DNA from: Aspidiotus rigidus
Taxonomy: Eukaryota > Arthropoda > Insecta > Hemiptera > Diaspididae
Reading direction: 5' to 3'
NCBI GenBank assembly: GCA_035079385.1
Contig: JAVHKY010000048.1
Location: 1,181,501-1,245,500 of the forward strand
DNA length: 64,000 bases
Shown here: in pieces, positions 1-9,748 of the stretch
How positions within the stretch are numbered: position 1 is the stretch's first letter
Layout: each line of letters begins with the position of its first letter
Translations under genes and position numbers: made by a program
Notes under the pieces: model-generated
Told to the model about the DNA's origin: nothing
What the model saw: only the letters and a program-made list of their open reading frames with translations
The model's database searches: none

Positions 1-873
1 GAAGACGAAAATGTAATATTTCGAAAAATATTTCTCGATGAGACAGCGCCACTCACGCCGAATCCACAACTTCGGACGAACGAGAAACCCGAACCTATCG
101 TTCCTCAAAAATCGTTCACTTCATTAACAAAGGAAATGGTTTGTACAAAATTTTCGGGAAAAAAACAGAACGCCACGGTATGGCTTAATATTTTTCAGAA
201 AGAGGCAACTCGAATGTCTCTTCCGGAACATCGTTTTTCCGAAGCATTAAGATTATTCCTCGATGGTCCGGCGTCCGATTGGTACGATATTTGCTACCGG
301 ACGGTTGGCCTGGAGGGTACATGGGGTAGTTGGAGAGTCAGCTTTCTCGAAAATTTTGAAAATAAAGGGTGGTCGGACATTGTATACGCGTATTCGTTTT
401 CATATCTCGCGGGCGCCTTTACCGATTACGCCCTTAAAAAAATTAAATTACTCCTAGATGTAGAGCCGTCTCTCCCAGAGATCGCTAGAATTAATCTTGT
501 AATCGTAGGTCTTCCTAGCAATGTACGTGACCGGCTGGATAGAGCCGATATCCAAAATCAGGGTGACCTAATGGCCGCTCTAGGTAGTCTTGAAAATATG
601 GTGACAACAGTCTCTGATAAGGAAAAGACGGGTAAGTCAACAGTTAATAAGAAACAAAATAAAGTAAATTACAAACCTTGCTCTATTTGTGAAAAATTAG
701 GTCAGCGTAATCGTTTTCATCCGGAAGCTAAATGCTGGAGCAACCCTAATAACCCAGAAAATAAATTAGAGCCATTTAAAAAGGCACACCGGGATCTTGA
801 AAAACCCATACGTGTTGCAAACAATGCAGAACTGCAGGACGTATTAAATTCTATCCCTAATCAAAAAAACTAA
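1..873 (+). CDS. gag: Gag polyprotein of Ty3/gypsy element (5' partial)
   Basis: The structural protein should package the element RNA into virus-like particles in the cytoplasm. The frame is open from base 1, so the true start lies upstream; the first in-window Met is at 136. The only strong motif is a C-terminal zinc knuckle of C-x2-C-x9-H-x4-C type (CSICEKL...FHPEAKCW), encoded at about 679-740. Upstream is the helix-rich capsid-like part with a typical SDWYDICYR segment. The frame ends with TAA at 871-873, immediately after a slippery A-run that leads into pol in the -1 frame. The Gag assignment rests on position and the knuckle. Confidence 0.8.
   Translation, partial: EDENVIFRKIFLDETAPLTPNPQLRTNEKPEPIVPQKSFTSLTKEMVCTKFSGKKQNATVWLNIFQKEATRMSLPEHRFSEALRLFLDGPASDWYDICYRTVGLEGTWGSWRVSFLENFENKGWSDIVYAYSFSYLAGAFTDYALKKIKLLLDVEPSLPEIARINLVIVGLPSNVRDRLDRADIQNQGDLMAALGSLENMVTTVSDKEKTGKSTVNKKQNKVNYKPCSICEKLGQRNRFHPEAKCWSNPNNPENKLEPFKKAHRDLEKPIRVANNAELQDVLNSIPNQKN
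864..870 (+). promoter_or_regulatory. -1 ribosomal frameshift heptamer A AAA AAC between gag and pol
   Basis: In the gag frame the codons read CAA AAA AAC TAA, so the heptamer A-AAA-AAC is in the canonical X-XXY-YYZ phase and sits one codon before the gag stop. Slipping back one base reads CTA ACT TTG and enters the pol frame directly. Pol has no ATG near its start, which fits synthesis as a Gag-Pol fusion. I did not establish a downstream pseudoknot. Confidence 0.7.
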
Positions 874-3800
874 CTTTGACTCCTCTCATCGTTCTACAGA
901 TATTAGCAGAGGACTGCCCCGCTCAAGCTCTCTATGACGGCGGTGCAAACGTATCAATGATAAATTCTAAGTTCGTAAACGAACTAAAAAAATATATAAT
1001 TCCTCTAAAACCCTATTCCTGTAGAACGCTGGGTGGAGTACGACTCCTAACTGGAGTAATAAAACTAAAAACAAAAATAATGAATATAGAAAAAGAAATT
1101 TGGTTTTTTGTTATACAAGATGAAGATTTTCATTATGATGTTCTCCTCGGATTAGATTGCATCCAAATATTCCGTCTAAATCAGGACTATAAATTAAATA
1201 TTACGCAGACTATAGACGAGGATGAATTCAAAAATAATACAAATAAACCCAAAGAAATAATAAACACCCCAATAATCACAGTCAATTGGAATGAATTTAT
1301 GCCAATCGAGCAGTTCCAAGCTGAAACTGAACATTTAGATCCTATTAAAAAAAATAAAATAGAAGGTTTAATTGATAAATACGAAACCCTATTTGCTCGA
1401 AATCGCTACGACGTAGGCAACTTTTCAGAGCAGGAAGCTCATATAAAACTTTTTGAAAATAAATTTATTGCAAGGAAGCCTTATCGTTGTTCACTAGAAG
1501 ATCAGCTTGAGATTGAACAGCAGGTAGCTGAACTTCTAAAAGCCGGTCTGATAGAGGAATCCTGCTCCCCTTTTGCGGCCCCTGTGACCATGGCCTTTCG
1601 AAAGGCAGAGGGAAAAAAGAATAGGATGTGCTGCGATTTCCGTGCACTAAACAAGTTGATTGTTCCTGAGACTTTTCCTTTCCCTACAATCGACGACGTA
1701 ATTGTACAAACAGCTGAATGCGAATGGTTTAGTGTCATTGATATGAATTCGGCCTTTTGGTCAATTCCAGTAAGAACAAAAGATAGGTATAAAACGGGTT
1801 TCGTGACCCAAGAGGGTCATTACCAATGGACTTGTTTACCCTTCGGTATAAAAATCGCATCACCTACTTATCAAAGAATTCTTTCTGGTATCATACGTAG
1901 GAACAACTTATCAAAGTTTTGTACCAATTATATCGATGATATACTCATTTTTTCTAAATCATTCGATGAGCATGTACAGCACATTGAACAGGTCTTTAAG
2001 GCAATACAAAATGAGGGATTCAAAATAAAATTTACTAAATGCTCATTTGCTGTAAAGAAAGTAAAATACCTGGGACACGAATTGTCCAAAAATACCATAA
2101 AACCTATGTATGATAATGTTATTTCCATACAAAATTTTCCAACACCTAAAAATAAAAAAAACATTCGGCAGCTGTTAGGTAAAATTAATTTTTATCACAA
2201 ATATATAAAAGATGCTGCTAAGATATTGGAGCCTTTCCATAATCTCCTTCGCAAGAATGTAGATTTTAAATGGAGTCAAGAATGTGAAAACTCATTTATA
2301 AAAATAAAAAAGTATCTAACATCCCAACCGATATTGGCGATCTTTGATCGATTAAAACCAATTCTGATATACACTGACGCTAGTATAGAGGGTATCGGTG
2401 CCGTTCTAAAACAAATACAAAAAGACGGGTCAATAAAACCTGTCGCGTATTTTTCAAAAAAACTTACGGAGGGGCAGAAAAAGAAAAAAGCCGTATTTCT
2501 AGAGTGTCTAGCCATCAAAGAAGCCGTGAAATTTTGGCAGTATTGGCTGCTGGGCAATCATTTCACTGTCTATTCAGACCACAAACCCCTGGAAAACCTG
2601 GGAGTGAATGTTAGAACAGATGAGGAGTTGGGGGATATGATGAATTTTCTTTCACAATTTGATTTCAATATAATTTATAACCCTGGTAAATCAAATGAGG
2701 AAGCAGACTGTCTTTCGAGAAATCCGTTTTTTGACTCGGGGGAAGTTACTGGCGATGATATTTTGTGTACGGTGAATCTGTTCACCATAAATGAGATCTT
2801 AAGTGATCAAAAGCAAGTAATAAAAAATAAAGACCACTTTGTAGAAAATGGGATAGTTTACAAAAAAAGTAATAATAAAAAACAAATCATCCTTTCGGAA
2901 GAGGGTGCAAGAGTATTAATAACCAGAATACATAATCAGTTAGGACATGTAGGAACTGATTGTCTGATAAGAATGATAACGCCGCTTTACTGTGCTAAAA
3001 ATATTTATAAAACAATAAAACAGATAACTAAAAACTGCGAGATATGCATAAAAAATAAAACTCGAAAAGGCAAGAGTTTCGGTTTTTTAGGCCACTTAGG
3101 CCCACCAACCAAACCCTTCCAAATAATGTCACTGGACACTATAGGAGGTTTTGGAGGAAGAAGGTCAACTAAGAAGTATCTACATCTCTTAGTGGACCAC
3201 TTCACTCGTTTCGCCTACATACTTACGTCAAAAACTCAAAGCACAGAAGATTTTATAAAAATAATTCATTCGGTTCAGGCTAATAACAAAATAGATATTC
3301 TTCTCACTGATCAATACGGTGGTTTGACGTCTGATAATTTTGATCAATATCTAAAAGATAACCAGATAAATCACATATTTACAGCAGTTGATGCGGCATT
3401 TTCACTCGGTCTTAATGAACGCCTCAACCAAACCTTGGTGAATAGGATAAGATGCCGAATAAATGAGGAAAATAATGATAGAGCTTGGACTACGGTCGCT
3501 AAACAATGCGCAGAAGAATACAATAAAACAGTGCATTCAGTAACCAAATTTGCTCCTGAATATCTATTAAAAGGGACAAAATTTCCAATATTGCCTCCTA
3601 CACTCGAACCTTTTTCAGATCTAGACACGGATCGATTAAAAGCCTACCACAACACACTAAAACATCATCAAAAAAATAAAAGTAGGTATGATCTTAACAA
3701 AATCGACCACGAATTCAAGTTGGGCGATCTTGTCTACGTTGAAAATGGCAATAAACTAAATAGGCAAAAATTGGATCCCATCCGAATTGGTCCATTCCCA

Positions 3801-3908
3801 ATAATTGAATGTCTATCAAAATCTGTGTACAGGTTAGCATGCGGCTCATCTGAGCGCGAAAAAAGGCTTTTCCATGTATCCAAATTTATACCAGTAAATA
3901 GCCTTTAA
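870..3908 (+). CDS. pol: Pol polyprotein: protease, reverse transcriptase, RNase H, integrase (Ty3/gypsy)
   Basis: This is the enzymatic polyprotein that copies element RNA to DNA and integrates it. Numbering from codon 876 (1010 aa), the order is protease (LYDGGA, D21), reverse transcriptase with YIDD at 352-355, RNase H with TDAS near 500-503, and integrase. The integrase has an HHCC zinc region around 685-730 and a DD35E triad at D754, D812 and E848. The C-terminal end, with a GPF-type stretch (IRIGPFPIIE), resembles the gypsy integrase tail. No stops interrupt the frame. The protease site reads D-G-G rather than the usual D-S/T-G. Expression is probably by -1 frameshift at 864-870. The start listed is the first -1 frame codon after the slip. 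Confidence 0.92.
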   Translation, partial: LTLTPLIVLQILAEDCPAQALYDGGANVSMINSKFVNELKKYIIPLKPYSCRTLGGVRLLTGVIKLKTKIMNIEKEIWFFVIQDEDFHYDVLLGLDCIQIFRLNQDYKLNITQTIDEDEFKNNTNKPKEIINTPIITVNWNEFMPIEQFQAETEHLDPIKKNKIEGLIDKYETLFARNRYDVGNFSEQEAHIKLFENKFIARKPYRCSLEDQLEIEQQVAELLKAGLIEESCSPFAAPVTMAFRKAEGKKNRMCCDFRALNKLIVPETFPFPTIDDVIVQTAECEWFSVIDMNSAFWSIPVRTKDRYKTGFVTQEGHYQWTCLPFGIKIASPTYQRILSGIIRRNNLSKFCTNYIDDILIFSKSFDEHVQHIEQVFKAIQNEGFKIKFTKCSFAVKKVKYLGHELSKNTIKPMYDNVISIQNFPTPKNKKNIRQLLGKINFYHKYIKDAAKILEPFHNLLRKNVDFKWSQECENSFIKIKKYLTSQPILAIFDRLKPILIYTDASIEGIGAVLKQIQKDGSIKPVAYFSKKLTEGQKKKKAVFLECLAIKEAVKFWQYWLLGNHFTVYSDHKPLENLGVNVRTDEELGDMMNFLSQFDFNIIYNPGKSNEEADCLSRNPFFDSGEVTGDDILCTVNLFTINEILSDQKQVIKNKDHFVENGIVYKKSNNKKQIILSEEGARVLITRIHNQLGHVGTDCLIRMITPLYCAKNIYKTIKQITKNCEICIKNKTRKGKSFGFLGHLGPPTKPFQIMSLDTIGGFGGRRSTKKYLHLLVDHFTRFAYILTSKTQSTEDFIKIIHSVQANNKIDILLTDQYGGLTSDNFDQYLKDNQINHIFTAVDAAFSLGLNERLNQTLVNRIRCRINEENNDRAWTTVAKQCAEEYNKTVHSVTKFAPEYLLKGTKFPILPPTLEPFSDLDTDRLKAYHNTLKHHQKNKSRYDLNKIDHEFKLGDLVYVENGNKLNRQKLDPIRIGPFPIIECLSKSVYRLACGSSEREKRLFHVSKFIPVNSL

Positions 3909-3957
3909 AAACATGGATCTTGTTGTCCTATTGCATTTAAATTTTTCTTTGTCCCTT

Positions 3958-3967
3958 GGTGGGGGGA
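3958..3967 (+). other. Polypurine tract for plus-strand DNA priming
   Basis: The stretch is nearly all G, ends in A and abuts the TG that opens the terminal repeat. This is where the plus-strand primer lies in LTR retrotransposons. A single T interrupts it. Confidence 0.65.
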
Positions 3968-4251
3968 TGTAAAATTTAGGTACTTACACCACCTAATTTC
4001 ACGAACAATCGTGTGTACGATTGTTCACTCTCTTATCTGTCTATTCGGCTGGTCTCGTACATTGAAGGAACCTTTTCTAATCAGTCGAATAGCTGTACTC
4101 GCTGATGAACAAGTTCGTTTATATTACAACAAATTATTCGTTTTTAGACTCGGTGATATTAATCCTTAATTTAACGATTCACACGCATGTTATTTTGTAC
4201 ATCGTTATATTGATAAAGAAAAATTTACGAATCAAGTAAATTGATTTTACA
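3968..4251 (+). repeat. 3' LTR of the Ty3/gypsy element
   Basis: The 284-bp segment starts TGTAAAAT and ends ATTTTACA, an 8-bp inverted pair of TG...CA type, and follows the purine tract directly. It is followed by a TA microsatellite. The 5' LTR is outside the window, so identity between the LTRs and the target duplication cannot be checked here. Confidence 0.7.
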
Positions 4252-5069
4252 TATATATATATGGATCAAAATTTGTCCGGACTTCTCCTCCGAGACTACT
4301 GGATGGATTTTCTTGAAACTTAGTCAAGTTGTAGTGTTATATCTGAAGTTGTGCACCTGCATTTTTTTTGACGATCGGATCAGTAGTTCTCCAGATATAC
4401 CCAATTTTAAAAAAAATTCCCCACTCCTATAACTCTGATATGGTTTGTTCAATTTTTTTCAAATGTTGATATATTGTAATTTACATGTCTAAAAATGTAA
4501 TTGTGAACTTTTGGTGTTGATACGATGTTTGGTTCGTGAGAAATCTCAAATTGAAGCGTGAACTAATTTGATGAAATTTGCAAATATTCGAGCTACTAAT
4601 ATTTTGTAGTACTAAACTTCAGGTAGTCGCTTTCGTCATCAAAAGCGAAGGGTAACCTTTGATTACGTAGATTGTCAGTGTAGTTGTAGCTAGTTTTATT
4701 CATTTTTTGGGTTACCTGTTCACACACGTAAGGATACGCTCTTTATGAATGAATTTTTAAAGATGTGTTCGTTCGTGTTGAGTCAGTCATGAATGAATGT
4801 TGTGTTAGTATAGTATTAGTGCAACAATCCTTTGCGTATAATTTTGTCATTTTTTTGAGTGATGAAATAGTTTTATATGTGTGAAAGATTTGCTCGTTTG
4901 TGTTGAGTTTCTCATGAATGAATGTTATGTGTGAGTCTACAACAACCAACATTAAAAGATGCTTGAGAATCGGAGATGATCAAGAATGAATTAGAGTGGC
5001 AAGAGATATGTTGAGGATGTGTGTATCTTATTGAGAAAACGATTCATTGAATAAATTGGAGTACTAGAG
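4252..5069. other. Intergenic repeat-derived DNA
   Basis: I see no gene. A TA run at 4252-4261 precedes anonymous AT-rich sequence. A diverged direct repeat occurs at about 4765-4810 and 4885-4930 (TGTTGAGT...TCATGAATGAATGTT), spaced about 120 bp. Short reading frames here have no recognisable domain. Confidence 0.5.
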
Positions 5070-5887
5070 TTAAAGTTTAAGCAAAAAACTTGATTGTAGA
5101 TACAGGTGAAAAGTCGTGTATTGCTTACGCGGCTGCGTAAGCATTTTTTCAGTATTTATCTCGCATCTAGTTGGACTGTGATCAGTGTGAAAGGTGAAGT
5201 TGGTGACGACATCGAAGTTTCTTATTGTTTTTGTACTCGTTGATAGTAGCATGTAGTCTATTAGGGTTTTGTGTTGTAGGTTTGGGGATATCCAAGTCCA
5301 TATTTTTCTACTCCTTTTTTTAAATGGGCTATTTAAAATTTTCATATTATTCTCGAAGCAAAATCTTATCAACCTTTCCTCTCTTTTGTTTCTCTTTCCG
5401 TAATTGTAAGGCCCTAATATTTTCTTTTCCTCAATTTTTCTTTGACCAATTTGACTATTGAAATCTCCCATTATTATTACTTAATTTCTATCGTTTATTT
5501 TAGTATAGTTTAAGATTTCAGTGATTTGTTCGTAAAAAGTTTCGATTTCTTCGTCGTCTGCCTCTAGGGTTGGTGAGTATCACGGTGAGTATACCTGTAT
5601 GAGATGGAGGAGGTTGTTTTTATAGTTAAACTGAATTTTGCTACCGCGACTCTATCCGATATACCTTTAAATTCCTTAAATTTATTTTTCCATTCCTTGT
5701 TCATCATAAATCCCACCCCGCTTTGCCCTTTATCATTTCCTATATGACAAAGAAGGTTCTCACTTTTGGTTTCTAATATTTGGTCCCCACCCCTCCTCAC
5801 TTCAGAGATACCTAATATTGCTATACCGCTGTTTTCCCTCTCGAGTTCTGTCAATTTTTCCGAACTTTTCAATGTTTTTACATTCAA
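5070..5887 (-). pseudogene. Non-LTR retrotransposon endonuclease (EEP/APE-type) fragment, frameshifted
   Basis: Two minus-strand frames (5564-5887 and 5070-5471) together give an apurinic-like endonuclease of a LINE. The upstream part has ILGISEVRRGG and a GVGFMMN stretch. The downstream part has MGDFNSQIG, TWISPN, LIDYML and TDHSPTR, which are the successive catalytic blocks of the exonuclease-endonuclease-phosphatase fold. About 90 bp between the frames contain stops and a frame change. No reverse transcriptase follows, so this is a truncated dead copy. Proteins of this type are often labelled craniofacial development protein 2-like in insect annotations. Confidence 0.8.
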
Positions 5888-5899
5888 GCTCGCTATTTT

Positions 5900-6424
5900 G
5901 ATCGTATGTTGTTGTTTTGTTATTATTTAATGTTTTGTTACTAGATATTATGTTAACGTTAGCTAAATTTGGACTTTACCTTTACCTTTTGCGAGTAGCA
6001 CGCATTTGGGCTTGGTCTATCCCATCCAAGCTGACCAGACTGGACTGGACGGGCAATTGTGTTGCGTATGACATTTTTATTCATTTACAATCAGCAGACA
6101 AATACAGTAGAATTTGTTAGCGAGAGTAGAAGTGTAAAAATATTATGATGAAAACACAGTACGCTATTTCAAATGAATGTTTTTTTGGTGTGTATGACAA
6201 AAAACGTTGTATGCACCACAGGAGGGATGCATAATATACTATTTAGGAAATTTTGCGAAACTGAAAAATCTTTGTTATTGTTGTTGCTTGCACAATCCGA
6301 ATCCAACTAAATTAATTTCGCGACACCCTGGAACTTGGTAAGTCTAATAAAGTCGAGGCATTAATTCAAATTCTTGCATAGAAAGAGTCGAGGCATTACA
6401 ATCGTCTGTCCTTCTTTAACCACT
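5900..6424. other. Intergenic, no feature recognised
   Basis: AT-rich DNA with only short non-conserved reading frames. I see no structural RNA, splice-consistent exon or terminal repeat. Confidence 0.4.
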
Positions 6425-6425
6425 A

Positions 6426-6705
6426 GGGCGCGTTCTGAAACTATCAACCTTTAGCAGATGATGAAAATCTACGGAAAGAAGTTCCCGTCACCCGATCGTC
6501 ACACAACGTCGCCTTATCCTCAGGAGCACGGGAACATTTTCGTCGCCCGGCGACTTTTTGTGCGCTCACCCGAACGTTTTGGAACGCGAAATCGTTAGGA
6601 TCACCAGAAGTGTAGGCGTGATTACCTGGTAGAGTTTTGGAACGCATCGGACAATACTTATCGCCGAACGTCGTCCGGTAACGTTAATGGTTTCAGAACG
6701 CGCCC
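6426..6705. mobile_element. MITE, GGGCGCGTTCTGAAAC terminal inverted repeats
   Basis: The left end GGGCGCGTTCTGAAAC is mirrored at the right by GTTTCAGAACGCGCCC about 280 bp away. The interior has no coding capacity. The ends resemble those of the neighbouring element at 6818-7086, so both belong to one family. Confidence 0.7.
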
Positions 6706-6817
6706 CAATCGTCCGTCCTCGTCCTTACGGCGGAGTCGAAATGCACGATCGTGCGACAAGGACGCACTTACGGCTATCGATCTCGTTATTTGGAGTGCTG
6801 GTAGCGATCGCGCGCTA

Positions 6818-7086
6818 GGGTGCGTTCAGAAACTCGTAACCAACGTCCAGGGATAGCAAAACGTTTACACCGAGTGAAAATAACGTCAGTCTACTCTCCG
6901 GTTGACGTTTCTTAATCCAGTCCAGACTGGATTAAGAAAAACTCTCTCGGTTACTAGAAAACCATAGTAACCGGAGTAACGCGAAGAAATGGGGGCGTGG
7001 TTACTCCGGTTGAATTTCTGAACGAGTTTCCAAAAAATGTGTAACCACTGTAACCATCGGCTGGTTACGAGTTTCTGAACGCACCC
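6818..7086. mobile_element. MITE, GGGTGCGTTCAGAAAC ends, CTA target duplication
   Basis: The terminal inverted repeats GGGTGCGTTCAGAAACTCG and its complement are flanked on both sides by CTA (6815-6817 and 7087-7089). A 3-bp duplication is typical of PIF/Harbinger-like elements. An internal near-perfect palindrome lies at 6908-6939 (TTTCTTAATCCAGTC and its complement around a 2-bp loop). The element is non-coding. Confidence 0.75.
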
Positions 7087-7384
7087 CTACTGTCGACTTA
7101 TAGACGTGACCATGTACAATTTCCCATTCAACTACGTGTTAACTAATCTCGAAATATCTTGGGAACAAAAGCTTTAATTAAAAAATTGAAGAGAATAAAT
7201 TTGATTAGCCTTTAAATTGTCTTTCAAATGAGACCATTTCCATCTTGGTCTGAAGACTTTCGGAAAATGATCAAGTTCTTTTTTTCCACACCATTGAAAT
7301 TGTAGAGCGCGACTCTTTCGCGCTTGCACTCAGAATCACTCGGTGTATGAGGCAAAGTGTAGGTAATCGAACGGCGAAGAAATA

Positions 7385-7582
7385 TTTTAAACTAGCCGCC
7401 AGGCGCTTCGCCGACTCGCGCTACGCGCTCGTAGTGACGGGCTCGCGCTTCGCGCTCTAAGTTTTATGATGACGGACTCGCGCTTCGCGCTCGCGAAAAC
7501 GCGCTGCATAACTGGCTCGCGCTTCGCGCTCGCTGATTTGGGATGACGGACTCGCGCTCCGCGCTCGCTGTCTCTTGCTGTA
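7385..7582. repeat. GC-rich palindromic minisatellite (CTCGCGCTTCGCGCTC)
   Basis: About five copies of a short palindromic core of CTCGCGCTTCGCGCTC type occur at 35-50 bp spacing, several preceded by GATGACGG. The local base composition is far more GC-rich than the AT-rich surroundings. Each core can fold as a small hairpin (GCGC around TTC/TAC). No coding function is evident; open frames through it are composition artefacts. Confidence 0.65.
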
Positions 7583-8714
7583 GAACACGCCGCCGACGCG
7601 ATGGACTATCGTTCTGCCTGTAAAAAGATGGCATGAAAAAAGATACCTGGAGACATGACAGAGCAGATTTTCATTCCCACTTCCCACGCAGTACCTACAT
7701 ACTCAGTTCAAAACTCAGACAAAGAACATACGTAGTTCTGTTCTACTCCTATATCTGTCAACAGCAAGACTTGGATTTCTTCACTTTCTATCCAATAACA
7801 ATATTCTTGTCAGGAAATTCTCTAAAACCCCATCAAATCTCATTACCTACGGCTCAATGAAATTTTCTTCATTAAGTATCCACCGATATTATCCGTAAAT
7901 AATTTGATCAATAAATAAATTAGCGCAAATATCATTTCAATCGGTTCGGTATTCATAATTTAAACCACAATTCTATCTAGCGTAGGTATATTTGCAATGG
8001 GTGTTTCTTTGAAATCTTGAATTCAGTGACGTCGAGAATTGATGCTATATTTTATTTTTCATCTACGGCAGTATTGTACAATTCGATTAATAAATAAATC
8101 ATTTGATTAATAAATAAATCAGAGCAGATAAGTATCATTTCACGCGATCAAAGATCACGTTCCGTATTTATAATTTGAACCACTGTTCTATTTATGCAAT
8201 CGATCAAAAACACATCGGACAACTCACTATTTTTAAACTCTTTCTCCGGTTAATAAGTATAATGATCCACTTGCGCTCGTCAGTTTTTTCATCCGATTGA
8301 CTTATCACTCACAAAAGAAAACCAGGGTGTTTATTTTGTTTTATGGTATTCCCAGGAAATCTTGAGTTCAACGTTTCGCTATACCTACCTATACCTACCT
8401 AATTCTACTTTTATTGTTCCAAATTTCATAAATTCACAAAAAGCCGAAGCTAGATAACTTATTTACAATCAAGAATCAATAATACCCAATAATATGATAA
8501 AATATCTACGTCTTCCGTCTTCCGATATTATCGGACAATTTTCAATTACATTTTGTTTATTATTACAGGTAGGTACTTCTGAAATAAATCTTATCGTTTC
8601 GCAGTACGGTTCTCTTTTGATTTTGAACAGTATATTAATTAAATTAAAATAGGTACTGAGCAGGAATCAGATACCTATATACTTTTTTTTTTTTTAGATG
8701 AAGTATTTATTATA

Positions 8715-9748
8715 CAGGGTGGGCCAAAAGTTAGTTCACAAAATTCGATAATAGTGGGTACAAAAAAAAATGCAAGGTGAAAAATGCGAAAATCGGGTAC
8801 GAAATGCATTCGTATGAGGCTGAAATTCCGCAGAGCGAACGTTCAGACAGTCCACAAAAAAAATAATTCGTTGAACACTCGTATCAACCGCAACATGTCG
8901 TGAACAAGTCTCGAGTTATCGCCGACAACGCTATTTTTTCTCCCTCCACTCAACGAAACGAAGCGTAGCGGCATAGCGGCCAGACATAAAGAATCACGAA
9001 CGAAGTCGGAAATGAATTGTAACACTGATACCAAGACTTCATGCGATTTTTATGGTTGTACGTCCATTGAACGACGCGCTAGAGGGAATTAATTTTCGTG
9101 CGCTGACCATCGGCTAAACGCTGTTGGCAACAGTGTTCTCTAACGCTTCGTACTCACGTGCATTTCTACCACGCTCTTACCGTCTCGTTTCTACTTGATT
9201 GTGATATGTCATCTCGAATTTTCTGTCTCTCTTACTCCTTTACATTGTTTTTGCCCTCGAAATCGTGAATTTTCGTTTCTTTTCGTACGTTTGTTGAAAA
9301 TTGTTGCCATGCGTTATTCGACAGAACAGCGTACCTTTGCTGTAAGAACGTTTTACTCCGAGGGTATTCGTAGAGTTATTGATATTGGCCAGCGGAATTT
9401 AATGTCGAAGCACCTTCTAGACGTCAGATTTACAAGTTGATTGAGAAATTCGAACAAACAGGAAGTGTGATGGACGCACCTCGTTCAGGGAGACTGATGA
9501 CTGCAACAACACCGGAGAATCTCGAACGTGTTGCGCAGCTTTTAGTCGAGGATCCCTGTACCTCTACTCGTCGGGGTGGGTTGGAATTAGATCTATCGAG
9601 GACTTTGTATCGTAGAATCGTTAAACGATTAAAATTTAAATGCTACACGCCTCGTCTGACTCACCATACGATTATTACTCATTAAAACGTTCGATACTGC
9701 ATGTGAACTTTCTTTTGGCCCGTGTGAACTAACTTTTGGCCCACCCTG
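8715..9748 (+). mobile_element. Mariner/Tc1-like DNA transposon, decayed, intact 26-bp TIRs
   Basis: The ends CAGGGTGGGCCAAAAGTTAG and its complement are identical over 26 bp and flanked by TA on both sides, the target of IS630-Tc1-mariner elements. The 1034-bp body encodes only the transposase N-terminus (9309-9685) with a frameshift. The catalytic DDD/E part is absent, so the copy could only be moved in trans. It inserted into the tandem array at 7870-10830. Confidence 0.85.
9309..9685 (+). pseudogene. Transposase N-terminal helix-turn-helix domain, frameshifted remnant
   Basis: The Met frame from 9309 reads MRYSTEQRTFAVRTFYSEG and runs to 9440. After a one-base shift it continues as IEKFEQTGSVMDAPRSGR and ends with the ...RRIVKRLKFKCYTPRL segment at 9685. 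This is the paired helix-turn-helix DNA-binding module of mariner-type transposases (kF..tGsv.d..rsGR). The catalytic domain is missing. The position inside intact TIRs confirms the origin. Confidence 0.75.

Larger units (their letters stand above)
1..4251 (+). mobile_element. Ty3/gypsy LTR retrotransposon, 5' end outside window
   Basis: The element contains an open gag reading frame from base 1, a pol frame running protease, reverse transcriptase, RNase H and integrase in Ty3/gypsy order, a purine tract, and a terminal repeat beginning TGTAAAAT and ending ATTTTACA. Only the 5' LTR, primer-binding site and start of gag are missing because the window begins inside the element. Both frames are uninterrupted, so this is a young, possibly competent copy. 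No env-like frame follows pol: only about 60 bp separate the pol stop from the LTR. Confidence 0.9.
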
